Assembly (NCBI GenBank): GCA_016800925.1
Contig: JABCPU010000071.1
Location: forward strand, 1 to 64,000
Length of the DNA stretch: 64,000 nt
From: Suillus spraguei
Lineage: Eukaryota; Basidiomycota; Agaricomycetes; Boletales; Suillaceae
Reading direction: 5' to 3'
Every line of letters starts with the position of its first letter. The stretch's first letter is position 1. The notes beneath the pieces were generated by a model. It searched no databases. It saw nothing but the letters and a program-made list of their open reading frames with translations, and had not been told where the DNA came from. Shown here piece after piece: positions 25,482-36,442 of the stretch. The position numbers and the translations under genes are program-made.

Positions 25482-25771
25482 TGTTACAGTTCTATTTTTA
25501 CTCATTCTATTACATTCCATAACATTCCATCGTATGATTCCTTTATCTTTTTCCCATTGGTTCTTCATTATCTAATCTCCGCTCCAATATTCTATCTCCA
25601 CTTCAATTACCTTATATATTCAGATACCATCTCGAGTTCCTATTTCTTTAACTTGACCTATGCAGACCAGGGCCTGCAATCTACTGCTTTACTTGAATAA
25701 CTTGTTCTAAGGAGAATGCTAGACTTTGAACTTTTGATTACTAAGATGTTTGTATAACACCGAGCATAACA
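25482..25771 (+). repeat. 3' LTR of element B
   Basis: 290 bp, TG...CA, followed directly by target duplication AACTT. Confidence 0.93.
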
Positions 25772-28700
25772 AACTTCGTATTCCTATCACCCTTCATTCA
25801 CATACTCACTTAAAATCCATCAACACTACTGCTGTTATTGACTCTGGCACAGCAGGAATGTTCATCTCCGAGGAGTTTGTGAACCTCCATCAAATCACAC
25901 GATGAGAACTCAAAACACTGTTTCGAGTTACCACCGCAGATGGAACCCTTATCAAAGGAGGGCCAATCATGCATTATTGCCTTCTAGTGGTAAAAATTGA
26001 TGAACGAACCATGTATGGAAAATTCAATATCACTCAACTTGGACGAAGAGACAAAATTCTTTTGGAAATCCCATGGTTATGTGCTATGAACCCAAGTATA
26101 GATTAAGCTGCCGAAACACTTGCCCTCCCATGAAAAATGAAGTCTGATGAAATCGAACAAAACACAGATACAGATCGGAAGAAGAACAGATTACCTCCCA
26201 CATTTCCTTACCATACCAAGAAATGGCAGAATTTGAAACTTCTGAAACTTGTCATTGCTCCTACCATTGACATCCCTAATGAACTCATAATCAACGAAAC
26301 CTCTCCATGAGTAAGAATACCACCATGTCCCCCATCACCTATTCCTTGTATAGAAAAACGAAAGAATGAGTCAGAACCAGAATTTCGCCCACCATCAAAA
26401 CCCGTTGAGCAACAACCAATCGATCTTCGGATTATGTAATTCACCAGCCACGTTCCAAGCATACATGAACCGCACATTCCAACAAGAAATTAATGAAGGA
26501 TGGATGGTTATTTACATGGACGATATCCTCACTTTCTCGACCACTATAAAAGAACATTGTGATCGCACCAGAAGAGTACTGAAGAAAATACGGGACAAAC
26601 ACCTTTTTCTAAAACTGGAGAAATGTACTTTCGATGCTGATGAAGTGGAATATCTCAAGATGATCATTTGACCCGGACAAATTGCTATGGGTACTGCCAA
26701 AACAAAAGGAATTGCCAAATGGCCTGTACCAAAGAGCGTAAGAGATGTTTGGTCGTTTTTAGGATTCTGCAACTTCTATCGAACATTCATCTCCCATTAC
26801 TCCGACATTGCATGATCTCTTATCGATCTGACAAAGAAGGACACTTCTTTCCTTTGGATGACTCAATGTCAGGATACCTTCCTAGACCTCAAGGAACGCT
26901 TCATAAAACAACTGGTACTTCGCAATCCGGATCCATCCCGGCAATTTGCAGTAGCAACCGATGCATCTCTTGTAGCAACTGGAGCCGTCCTATTGCAAAC
27001 CGACGAAAATGGCATTTATCACCCATGCGCTTACCTATCTCAGTTGCTAAATCCAGCAGAACGCAACTATCAGATCTTCGATCATGAACTACTCACAGTT
27101 ATCCACGCCTTAAACGAATGGCATTATTATCTCGAGGGAAATGCCCACCCTGTCATCGTCTTCACTGATCACAAAAACCTTCTGTACTTCCACACTGCAC
27201 AGAAGTTAACTCGATGACAAGCCCACTGGCAATTGACATTGTCACTCTTTGATATCGAACTACATCATGTTGCAGGCACTAAACTAGCTGCTCCAGATGC
27301 TCTCTCAGGTCGCCCAGATCATGACAATGGTTCTCATGATAATGAAGATGCTGTGCTTCTTCGTGATTCCTTATCCATCTGACTCATTGATAACGATTTA
27401 CTTGACGTATTGGCTACTTCTGACCCTGTGGATGACCCTGTATTCAAGATGGCATCCAATTCCTTAGATGGGGTCTATCTTCCCCCTATGAAATCCGCAC
27501 TTTCTGATTGGAAGATCGATGATGGCATTCTTTATTTTAAGAATCATGCCTATATCCAACCAGCTGACCACTGTGACGAACAAACTCACGCTGAGCTTGA
27601 AATGGCACATTTTCATATAGGTGTCACATGGCTATCATTATCCTGACCCATCGGCTTCACTGTGCTACCATTTTACCATGTGTTACCCCTATCTAATGGT
27701 ATTGTTCTGCACTCTGGAAGCCTCATTGCAGCTAAGCGGCTGTACTACAGCAACTTTCCTGCAAAGCGGTGATCTTCGGCAATCTCCGCAAACCCATTAG
27801 GCATCCACAAGCAAGATTTACCGTCCGTCCTATGTCCATCCAGTCTCGCCAGTATGTGATGTTTTGCAAACTGTAGTGCAGTCTTATTACATGTCTGCTG
27901 TGTGTTTATCCTATCCCTTCCGTTTCCGTAGCTATTCCTTAGTATAAAATTCCTAGGTACCCGTACTCTTTCCTTACTTCCCTCCTATAGTACACACAGT
28001 ACTTAGGAATAGTCACCACTACTGTCACTATGAAATAAAGTCCTTTACCGAAGTTACTGTCTCTAAGAATTGCTTTACTGCTGCATGCACCACTGCTCAT
28101 TACCACTTTCTCGCACTTCACTGCTAGCGCTACCGCTTTCTCACACTTCATCGCTACACTACCGCTTGTTTTACCGCAGAAGTTCCCACACTTATAGTTT
28201 TACCGCAAGTTTCCCACAGACTGGAGTATTACCGCTAGCATCTCGCTACCTCCGACGGCATTCTCGCACCACAGGTTGGGCAATATCGAACTATACTAAC
28301 TTAGCATTCCCTTTAGGGTCGAATGTTCTTGCCTTCGCAAGTGAAGCAGACTAGGTAGAGCGCAAGACTCACATACTCGCTTAGGCCGTGGTTTATCTAC
28401 AGCCCAGGCTAGATTGTATCTTTACATCGCGCCACTATCTTATCCCACTATCATGATCACCCCACTGCAGATCGCCCTGGCCGCTTTAAAACCAAAGAAC
28501 TAGTAAAGCGAGAAGCATGGTGGCCCTCCATGGGGGCCTACATCCGTAAATCCGTCGAGGGTTGTGCCCTTTGTCAGCAAATGAAAATGGACACCCACCC
28601 CATTCGACCTCCTCTTATGCCCATTCCTTCGTCCGCTTCCCACCCCTTCTCCCAACTTTCCGTTGATTTGATAACCGACCTTCCTGTTTCCGGGGGCTTT

Positions 28701-29600
28701 GATAGAATCATGGTCGTGGTGGACCATGGCCTTATGAAGGGGGTAATTATCATCCCTTGCCTTAAAACAGTGACTTCTGAAGGCGTGGCCAAACTATTTT
28801 TGAAACATGTCTATCAACGATTCGGTCTCCACGACAAAGTAATTTCGGATTGAGGCCCGCAGTTCCTATCCAGATTCTCAAAAGAACTCGCAAGGCTTTG
28901 AATTACACTATTGCCCCATCTACCGCTTATCACCCCCAAACTGATGGTCAAACTGAATGATTGAACCAAGAATTGGAAACTTATCTTCGTATCGACTGCC
29001 GCAATAACCCAGAAGAATGGGCTGAACACCTCCCCATCGCGGAATTTGTCCATAACCACTGAAAACATGATGCCCAAAATGCCTCCCCATTCTGTCTCAT
29101 CATGGGATACGAACCCCATGTTATTCCCCATCTTATCCCCGATTCTACTGTACCCGCAGCAGAAGATCGAGTATGATCCCTGCAGAAGATCCAAGAAGAA
29201 GCAATCACATGTCATAACATTGCTATGCAAACAATGGCAGAACAATCTAGAGGGAATATGTATAAACCATGGAAGATAGGAGATAAGGTTTGGTTATCGG
29301 CTACTAATCTTAGACTCAAACTCCCATCACGGAAACTCATGCTGAAATGATATGGGCCATTTTTGATCACAGCAGTCCTATCTCCTATCACATTCATGCT
29401 TAAACTCCCCCTGCAGTAGAAGATCCATCCCACGTTCCACACTAGTGTCTTATTGTCCTATAGCAAAAACAATGTACACAGTCCGAACTTCTTAGACCCC
29501 CACCTGACATTATAGAAAAACAAGAAGAATATGAAGTCAAAGCTATACTTTCCCATAAAAGCAAAACTCTTTGTAGCGAATCAATCAAACCACCTCTCTG
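25772..29600 (+). pseudogene. pol: pol of Gypsy element C, with an internal RT deletion
   Basis: Protease with VIDSGTAGMFISEEFVNLHQ (about 25840). The conserved RIP...SEPEFRPP linker follows. At about 26418 the sequence jumps from SKPVEQQPID to FGLCNSPATFQAYMNRTFQQ; compared with C', roughly 900 bp encoding the RT N-terminal fingers/palm are deleted. The retained RT keeps YMDDILTF. RNase H ([28 protein letters not shown]) and integrase (CALCQQMK, DLITDLP, VISD*GPQF, QTDGQTE*LNQELET) are present. The integrase zinc domain is split by an F solo LTR at 27572-28426. Stops are mostly TGA for CGA. Chromodomain remnants occur near 29500-29560. Confidence 0.88.
27572..28426 (-). mobile_element. solo LTR, family F (subtype ending in GTCACA)
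   Basis: In LTR sense it runs TGTAAAGATACAATCTAG...CGTCACA. It splits the integrase frame of element C (PADH before, HYHDH-like region after). The flanks CCAC (27568-27571) and TCGC (28427-28430) are each one CpG transition from CCGC, indicating a 4-bp target duplication. It shares its whole length with the copy at 49919-50849. Confidence 0.85.
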
Positions 29601-29629
29601 CATTAACGCGCCCACTACCAAAACCTATT

Positions 29630-31846
29630 ATGCCTTTCCCCACTGCATTTGTTACACCAGTCACCAATGAAATCTACTCCACCAGAGATGAGTACCACAA
29701 CCTTGTCAGAAACATTGACGGCAATGCCTACGTTGAGGCCACCCTCCTCTGCGAGGGACATGCCCTTGAAATCGAAAGAATCCTTACTGAACGAGATGCT
29801 GTCTCTACCAACCTCATCGTTAACATCATCCATACCACTAAACTCATCGAAAGAATCGCACACGAGCTTGATAATCCTCCACTTCATCAGCAATTCCTAC
29901 ACCTGGAGAAATGCATTCGCACTTATGGGATGCTTCTCCTTCCTGATTCTTTTAAGGCTGATGTTGAAGAAGCTATTCACATCATGGCTGAACGAAGGGC
30001 AGGCGTTGCTAGACCTCCCTCTTCACAAACAGCTCCACTCCATGTTCCACCACCTACCACGAGAGCTAAGGGCTCTCATACTAATCTTGTTGCCCTTACT
30101 GGCTTATTGGCTGCTGTCCAGGAGGTTACCCATACTACAGACACCATCATTGAAGGAATCCAGGAAGCAGCGGAAGAATCCGTATTGGCCAGAGCCATTG
30201 TAAGCGAGTTAATTGCTACCATCCAGAACTACAAATCACAGCCTACCCCATCACCTGTGAACACACCCAACAACAAGGACGAACCTCCTCACCTCTTCAA
30301 CCAAGTAGCACGGAGGCAGTAGCCGCTAAATAACTTAACATTGAGCCTGCTGAGATTATTGCGATTGGATGTAAGTTACATGACCTTCATATCCACCCGC
30401 CTATGGCAATCCCTGACCAGTTCGGTCCTAGTAACCCTCCCGAACATGACTGTTAAGACCGTACTCAAGGGTAGAGAGATCCGAAGGGCTTTGGCCTCAG
30501 TTCATGCACTGTGCCCCTTTCTCGAGTAATGCCCCTTATTTCAGGGAGGAGTTATTCGTCTGAAGACCCGGAAGGAGTTGCGTGATGGATCCGGGTGTCC
30601 GAAGGTATCAGATATGATACGTCCGAAGGTTATTCAGAACGTAAGAAGAGGACAGAGATTAAGGCTAGCTTTGGAATGAGTTCCTAACTAGAAACTAATG
30701 GAGGTAGACTATCCGAAGATAGAGTCGGAGATATAGACTATAGGAATCAATCCTAAGTCTCGGAAGGTGACTTAAAGCGGAAAGTGGCTTAAGTCTGGAG
30801 GAAAACAGAATGAGTAGAATCTAAGATGATATTCGAACTAAGGTTCTACGGAGATCTACAAGTGGTTTATATACTGTAAGTATCTAAGATGGATAATCAG
30901 CAAGTCCAGGACCGAGGGCTATGTACGAAGTGTAACGGAAGTCTATTAGTTAATGCACAGCGGATCAGTAAGCATGAATCGGAAATGAACACAGGAAACG
31001 GATCAGTAACACAGGACGGAAATATAAACAGCTGGAATACCAGAAACAGGAGGAATGACGAAAGGAGATAGACGCAGATATACACAAGGGAGTTAAGGTG
31101 CGAGAAGTGAGTACATTCGGATGGGTGGTCTGGACAGGATCTGTGGACCGGACGGATATGGAATCGATCGGATCTGATCGGATATGGTCGGATCTGAGAT
31201 TAGAAGTGTGGTATATGACAATGACCCAGCCATCTCTCGCATCTTTGAATGCCTCACATGCGCTTCAGTTCTAGTAGAGGAACTTGGAGTAACCACATCC
31301 TCTGACCCAGATGAACTCCTTGCAGCTGCCATGACCACACCCCTTCATCAGCCAAGTACCCTCACCAATGACGTTTGAGAAAGCAACGAACGTGCCCTGC
31401 GACACTTAACTAGGAAGTGTGGAAAGAAACGGGCACATTCTATCAAACCCCATAAATGAGTCATTGCCCCTACTCCCCTTTGCACCTCTACCTCTAACCA
31501 TGATGAAAACATGAAATGTCGCATCTGTGGGTCGATGGGCCACCATCAGAAGAACTGCCCCAACAATCAATGTCGCATCTGCAAATATTGGGCCCCAACA
31601 CATCTCTCTCTCTATTGTCCTTCGTTTACTGGCCTTCCACCATTTTCCCTTACATATACATATAAGGATGACAGTTTCTACGACACACTCTGTCAATGGA
31701 AAAAGAAGCTGGACAATGAAAAGGAATTGAGGGATCGTAAGCGTCGTGCTATCGAGGACGCTGCTTACATGATGAGTGGTTCAGTTCTTGATGAGGATTA
31801 CGAGTTCAGTGATGACCCAGTCTATTATGAGAACGCTCCAGAATAA
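29630..31846 (+). pseudogene. third sense ORF of element C with two zinc knuckles (split by a solo LTR)
   Basis: Downstream of the chromodomain. An ATG at 29630 opens 231 uninterrupted codons (AFVTPVTNEIYSTRDEYHNL, RNIDGNAYVEATLLCEGHAL, LLPDSFKADVEEAIHIMAER). After a TAG at about 30320 the frame continues (LHDLHIHPPMAI) to the D solo LTR at 30451-31220, then SRIFECLTCASVLVEELG, SSDPDELLAAAM and a C-terminal pair of knuckles: CRICGSMGHHQKNC (C-x2-C-x4-H-x4-C) and CRICKYWAPTHLSLYC (C-x2-C-x6-H-x4-C). It ends in an acidic tail, SVLDEDYEFSDDPVYYENAP. The same ORF exists in C' at 32913-43334. Function is unknown; the knuckles suggest a nucleic-acid-binding accessory protein distinct from gag. Confidence 0.75.
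30451..31220 (-). mobile_element. solo LTR, family D
   Basis: 770 bp; reverse complement of the LTRs of element D (34293-35061, 41460-42227). Perfect 5-bp target duplication ATGAC at 30446-30450 and 31221-31225. It interrupts the third ORF of element C. Confidence 0.95.
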
Positions 31847-31882
31847 GTAAAGTTCGGTGACTTTACATGTAAATGGGGGTAA

Positions 31883-32345
31883 TGTTACAACATACATGCC
31901 CCTATCTATTTTTCCCTTGCTTACATTCTACATCACATGATACACTTACCGATTACATTCAATTTGTCTGTACTATAACTACCTTTCTTCCTTAGGATAT
32001 GTACTTACCTTCTCACGCCTGTCTTGGTCCGTGCGCACATATTGGCTTATTTAAGCACATTGTATTATGCTTGTATTCCTTACTTTAATCTTACTGGGTT
32101 TTACCTGAAATCCCCTTCGCTTAGGCCTCCAACATAAGTCGTCTGAATCATTTCTAAGTCTAAGCACTCCTTAGCCTTAGTCATTATTCTTGATCATCTT
32201 TGAGTTGCTACTCTTAGACTTGAACTCATACTCGGAACCCTCCGTGTACTCCTCACCTTCATTCTCTTTTGAACGTAGTAGAACTTCCCACCAGACTGGC
32301 TGTGTCTTTTCACTGTCGCTGGTGATGCCATCCCAGTTCGTAACA
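31883..32345 (+). repeat. 3' LTR of Gypsy element C
   Basis: 463 bp, TGTTACAACATAC...TTCGTAACA, preceded by polypurine tract AAATGGGGGTAA. Same family as the 473-bp LTRs of C' but clearly diverged. No matching 5' LTR is present. Confidence 0.9.
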
Positions 32346-32407
32346 TCAATTAAGCTACTGTTAGGCTTTGTTCAAAGTTCAACTTCTGACAATTCATTAA
32401 TACTTCC
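32346..32407. other. short single-copy segment between elements C and C'
   Basis: Probably the original upstream flank of gene G, since it precedes the C' target duplication CTTCC (32403-32407) that recurs at 48840-48844. Confidence 0.5.
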
Positions 32408-32880
32408 TGTTACAAACTGGGGTGGCGTCACCAGCGACAGTGATAAGACACAGCCGGTCTGCTGGGAGGTTTGACTACGTTCAAAGGAGAACGAGGACTT
32501 CCACTAGGAAGTGTTCTGCGTAGGATTGAAGGTTCGATTGAAGAGTCGCAACTCTAAGATGATTGGTAGAATAGAGACTAAGGCTAAGGAGTGCTTAGAC
32601 TTAGAGATGATTCAGACGACTCAGGTTGGAGACCTAAGCGAAAGATATTCCAGGTAAAACCCAGTAAGATTAAAGTGGAGTATACAAGCATAATACAATG
32701 TGCTTAAATAAGCCAATATGTGCACACGGACCAAGACAGACGTGAGAATGTAAGTGCGTATCCAAAGAAGGAAGGCCATTATAGTACAGATGCATTGAGC
32801 ATATGAGTTGGAATCACGTTATGTAATATACAAGATCGAGTCATAAGAGAAAATGAATAGGGGCACATACAATTGTAACA
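32408..32880 (-). repeat. 3' LTR of element C'
   Basis: 473 bp; preceded in element sense by polypurine tract ACAGGGGTAA (reverse of 32881-32890). Confidence 0.93.
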
Positions 32881-33269
32881 TTACCCCTGTTTTACACATA
32901 AAGTCACTGACTTTACTCATCAGTATTCGCATAATAGATAGAATCATCACTGAACTCGTAATCTTCGTCAAGAACTGAACCACTCATCATATACACCGCT
33001 TCTTTGGCGCCAGCACATTGTTTAGAGGCCCTTCTAGCTGCTCCCCAAGTATGTTCATCGTCAAGCTGTCGTTCCCAAGAACGAAGCGCATCATAGAATC
33101 TGTTATCCTTCCAGGTTTAGGTGAAAGGGGGGGTTCCAACTCGTTGAGGGCAATAGATAGATAAGTGAGTCAGCAACCAATATTGACAAACCCCGCATTG
33201 GTACTCTGTGCAATTCTTCTGACGATGCCCAAGTAGTCCACACACGCGGCATTTCATATTTTCGTCCGG

Positions 33270-34248
33270 TGTAACAAACATATTGGCGCTGGGCTTAAAA
33301 CCCCATATTTTGACACTCATCTCACATCTACAGGAGTTACCACTTGTCCATGGCCATCTTACCCCGTTTAGCAGTACTGGCGGCATCCCACGCTTACCGC
33401 ACACCATACCGACTGCTGCACCTCATTCCACGAACTGATGTCCTTCCATGTCCTTGCCGCATCCGCATAGCTCCATTTGGTGTGTAGTTTGTTTCCTGTT
33501 CATTATCACTGATTCCATGGCAAGCCTTATTACATGTTGCCTCATGCCACAGCGCCTCGTGCCACAGCGCCTCATGCCACAGCGCCTCGCGCTATGTTTA
33601 CTTATGGCGGTTACAACACTCCAGTGCTACTGATCTCACCTAGAGTATTCCGAGTACATATGAATTAGGATATAAGCACCGCGTACCCCGCACGATACAG
33701 TACCTGATTTTACACCATTGCACATACTATAGGTCAGGATTATTGTCTAGCTCTGGATCAACCCAGTAGTGGACTTAATCTTTAAAGTCTCCTTATCGCC
33801 ATTAATACATCACGCTCGTTCTCCGTTACCGCTGGCATACCACTGGACTTTTGACTGTTACTTTGACTGAACTTCTCACGGGCCGCTACTTTACCTCTGA
33901 AAGTACTGTGGACTTCTTTACTGTTTTATTGCACCGCTCGCAACCTTACCGCTACCGCTGAGACCACCACTCGACGCAACTGTTACTGACCTTATCTCGA
34001 CCACAGAAGCACTGCTTCACATGATGCTAGTTCCGGCGGTATCATCGCTGACCGCGGCAACTTACCGCTGACCATGACACTTGATTCACACATAAGTTAG
34101 ACTCGAACTTGACCATACTAATAGGCATCCCCCTTTAGGGTCGAACACTCTTGTTCTTACAAGTGAAGCAGACTAGACGGAGCGCAAGACTAACATACTA
34201 GTTTAGCCAGTGGTTTATCTACAGCCCAAGCTAGGTTGTATCTTTACA
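33270..34248 (-). mobile_element. solo LTR, family F
   Basis: 979 bp, TGTAAC...CTTTACA on the plus strand. Flanks CCGG (33266-33269) and CTGG (34249-34252). It sits inside the third ORF of C', between NSNP and the zinc knuckles. Full-length similarity to 62177-63155. Confidence 0.88.
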
Positions 34249-34292
34249 CTGGGTTGGAGTTCACCTTCTGCAGTGGAGTTGGGGTGACAATG

Positions 34293-35061
34293 TGTCATAT
34301 ACCATACTTCTAATCTCAGATCCGATCATATCCGTCCAGATCCGATCGTTTCCATATCCGTCCGGTCCACAGATCCTGTCCGGACCACCCTCCCGAATGT
34401 ACTCACTTCTCGCACCTTAACTCCCTGGTGAACATCTGCGTCTATCTCCTTTCGTCATTTCTCCTACTACCGGTACTCCGGCTGTTTATATTTCCGTCCT
34501 GTGTTACTGATCCGTTTCCTGTGTTCATTTCCGATTCATGCTTACTGATCCGCTGTGCAATAACTAATAGACTTCCGTTACACTTCGTACATAGCCCTCG
34601 GTCCCGGACTTGCTAATTATCCGTCTTAGATACTTACTGTATATAAACCACTTGTGGATCTCCGTAGAACCTTAGTTCGAATATCATCTTAGATTCTACT
34701 CATTCTGCCTCCTCCGGACTTGAGCCACTCTCCACTTTAAGTCACCTTCCGAGACTTAGAATTGACTCCTAAAGTCTATACCTCCGACTCTATCTTCGGA
34801 TAGTCCATCTCCGTTAGTTTCTAGTTAGGAACTCGTTCCGAAACTAGCCTTAATCTCTGTCCTCTTCTTACGTTCCGAAATACCTTCGGACGTATTATAT
34901 CCGACACCTTCGGACTCCCGGATCCGTCACGCAACCCCTCCCGGGTCTTCGGACGAATAACTCCTCCCTGAAATAAGGGGCATTACTCGAGAAAGGGGCA
35001 CAGTGTACGAACTGAGGCCAAAGCCCTTCGGATTTCTCTACCCTTGAGTACAGTCTTAACA
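34293..35061 (+). repeat. 5' LTR of element D
   Basis: 769 bp, TGTCATATACCATAC...ACAGTCTTAACA. A TATATAAACC motif near 34640-34650 is a likely TATA box. Confidence 0.95.
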
Positions 35062-35111
35062 GTATATTCGAACTCAAACCTTTCCGAGTAACTTAGCAAC
35101 CATCCCATATC

Positions 35112-36403
35112 ATGCCTCCCCGTAAAGCTCAGAACACACTCCGAGGAGCCGGACTTGGTCCGATCCAACGAGATCCCACACCCATCGTCCAAACATTTAC
35201 CAGTTTCTCTCAACGCCGCGCAAGCATGAGCGACATAGGTCAAAGTATCTCCGCCCGTCAAGCCAGACCGGATCCGATAACACCAACTCGAAACCCGGAT
35301 AACCCAGACTCCAATTCGCGCCCGACCATTCGCTTTGATGATGAGCTGCACAGTAATCTACCAGATGATGAAGTTGATGATCCGGACAACGAGGACCTGG
35401 ATGACAAAGAAGATAAGATCCACCTAAACCCTCAGGACCGGGTCCTAGCCCAACTATCCGTAGCCATTAACCACCTCGCTCGCAGTAGCCGTCGCACCCC
35501 CACCTTGGATGATAGCAAAGTCAAAGTCCGTGAGCCAGATACCTTCGATGGGTCCGAACCTCGCAAGCTCAGGGCATTCTTCATCCAATGTGAGCTCAAC
35601 TTCCAGAGCAAACCTAGCGCTTTCCGTTCCGGACGCGCTAAAGTCAATTTCGCCCAATCCTACCTTAAGGGTATGGCTCTCGAGTGGTTTGAGCCGGACC
35701 TCCTTTCGGACGGATATAGCAACCGTCCGGACTGGATGGATGACTACTCCGAGTTCATGCTCGAGCTCCAAACCAATTTCGGACCACATGATCCCTCCGG
35801 AGACGCAGAGATGCAGTTAGAACAACTCCACATGCGTGACGGACAACGCATCAACAAGTACGTTGTAGAATTCCAGCGACTTGCCTCCCAAGTACGCGAA
35901 TGGGGAGACGGAGCCCTACGACGACAATTCTACAATGGACTTCCGGCCCGAATCAAAGATGAGATTAGTCGCATGGGTAAGCCCACTACCCTTTCAGAGT
36001 TCAAGACTCTCGCCCAGACCATCGACGCCCGTTACTGGGAACGGAGGGGCGAAGTCACCCGAGAGAGTAGAACCACCTCTTCCAATCCTCCCAGGCAGTC
36101 AACATCCGACCGGACAACTCCAACTCATCCGGATCCAATACGCCCAAATTCAATAAACCCACATACTCCACAGCATCCTCTACCCCGAAAGTTTCGGATC
36201 TTCCTAGTGTTGTTGGTACAGACGGAAAGCTAACCACCCAGGAGCGTCAGAGACGTTTTGACAAAAAGCTCTGTATGTTCTGCGGCGGACCTGGTCACAC
36301 TGCCCGGGAATGCACCAAATCCACTTCGCGCGCTGCCAAAGGCCGCGCCGCTGTGCTCACTCCGGAAACGGAACCGGAAGCCTCGGATGAGGCAAAAAAT
36401 TAG
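35112..36403 (+). CDS. gag: gag of element D
   Basis: ATG 35112. An acidic N-terminal region precedes a capsid-type core (VREPDTFDGSEPRKLRAFFI, RAKVNFAQSYLKGMALEWFE, DYSEFMLELQTNFGPHD, DGALRRQFYNGLPARIKDEI, SEFKTLAQTIDARYWER). A one-base frame change near 36110 separates this from the C-terminal nucleocapsid part, which has TDGKLTTQERQRRFDKK and the zinc knuckle CMFCGGPGHTAREC and ends EASDEAKN at TAG 36401-36403. The frame change may be an assembly indel, since the rest is clean. The stop codon is part of the frameshift signal described separately. Confidence 0.85.
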
Positions 36404-36442
36404 TCCGCGACCCTCCTGACTCCGTACGGGATGAGGGTCGCG
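36394..36442 (+). promoter_or_regulatory. programmed -1 ribosomal frameshift signal (gag-pol of element D)
   Basis: Slippery heptamer A AAA AAT at 36394-36400 in the gag frame (GCA AAA AAT TAG), directly before the gag stop. After a 5-nt spacer a 10-bp perfect stem forms between 36406-36415 (CGCGACCCTC) and 36433-36442 (GAGGGTCGCG) with a 17-nt loop. Slipping back one base reads AAA AAA TTA GTC CGC and enters the pol frame, which is open from there through the pol ATG at 36460. All three parts of the standard signal are present at the expected spacing. Confidence 0.85.

Larger units (their letters stand above)
20515..25771 (+). mobile_element. complete Gypsy retrotransposon B
   Basis: 5' LTR 20515-20782 and 3' LTR 25482-25771, both TGTTACAG...ATAACA, with the 5-bp target duplication AACTT at 20510-20514 and 25772-25776. 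A polypurine tract AACGGGGGTAA lies just before the 3' LTR. The coding order is gag, protease, RT, RNase H, integrase, chromodomain. It sits inside the older element C, whose protease frame continues on the far side, which confirms the insertion. The two LTRs differ by a 19-bp and a 3-bp indel and by several CpG transitions, so the element is not very recent. Confidence 0.95.
19800..32345 (+). mobile_element. Gypsy (chromodomain) retrotransposon C, 5'-truncated, host of three insertions
   Basis: Old relative of element C' at 32408-48839. It runs gag (19800-20514), protease (from 25772), reverse transcriptase, RNase H, integrase, chromodomain, a downstream ORF, a polypurine tract (AAATGGGGGTAA, 31871-31882) and a 3' LTR (31883-32345). 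Its interior is split by element B (20515-25771), by an F solo LTR (27572-28426) and by a D solo LTR (30451-31220). Many in-frame stops are TGA at positions where C' keeps CGA. The LTR shares the TGTTAC start and the polypurine tract type with element B. Confidence 0.9.

Noticed and set aside
34428..34616. A 62-codon frame repeated at 34428, 41595 and, in reverse, at about 30897 and 55488
   Set aside because: It lies inside D-family LTR copies; the conservation is that of the LTR.
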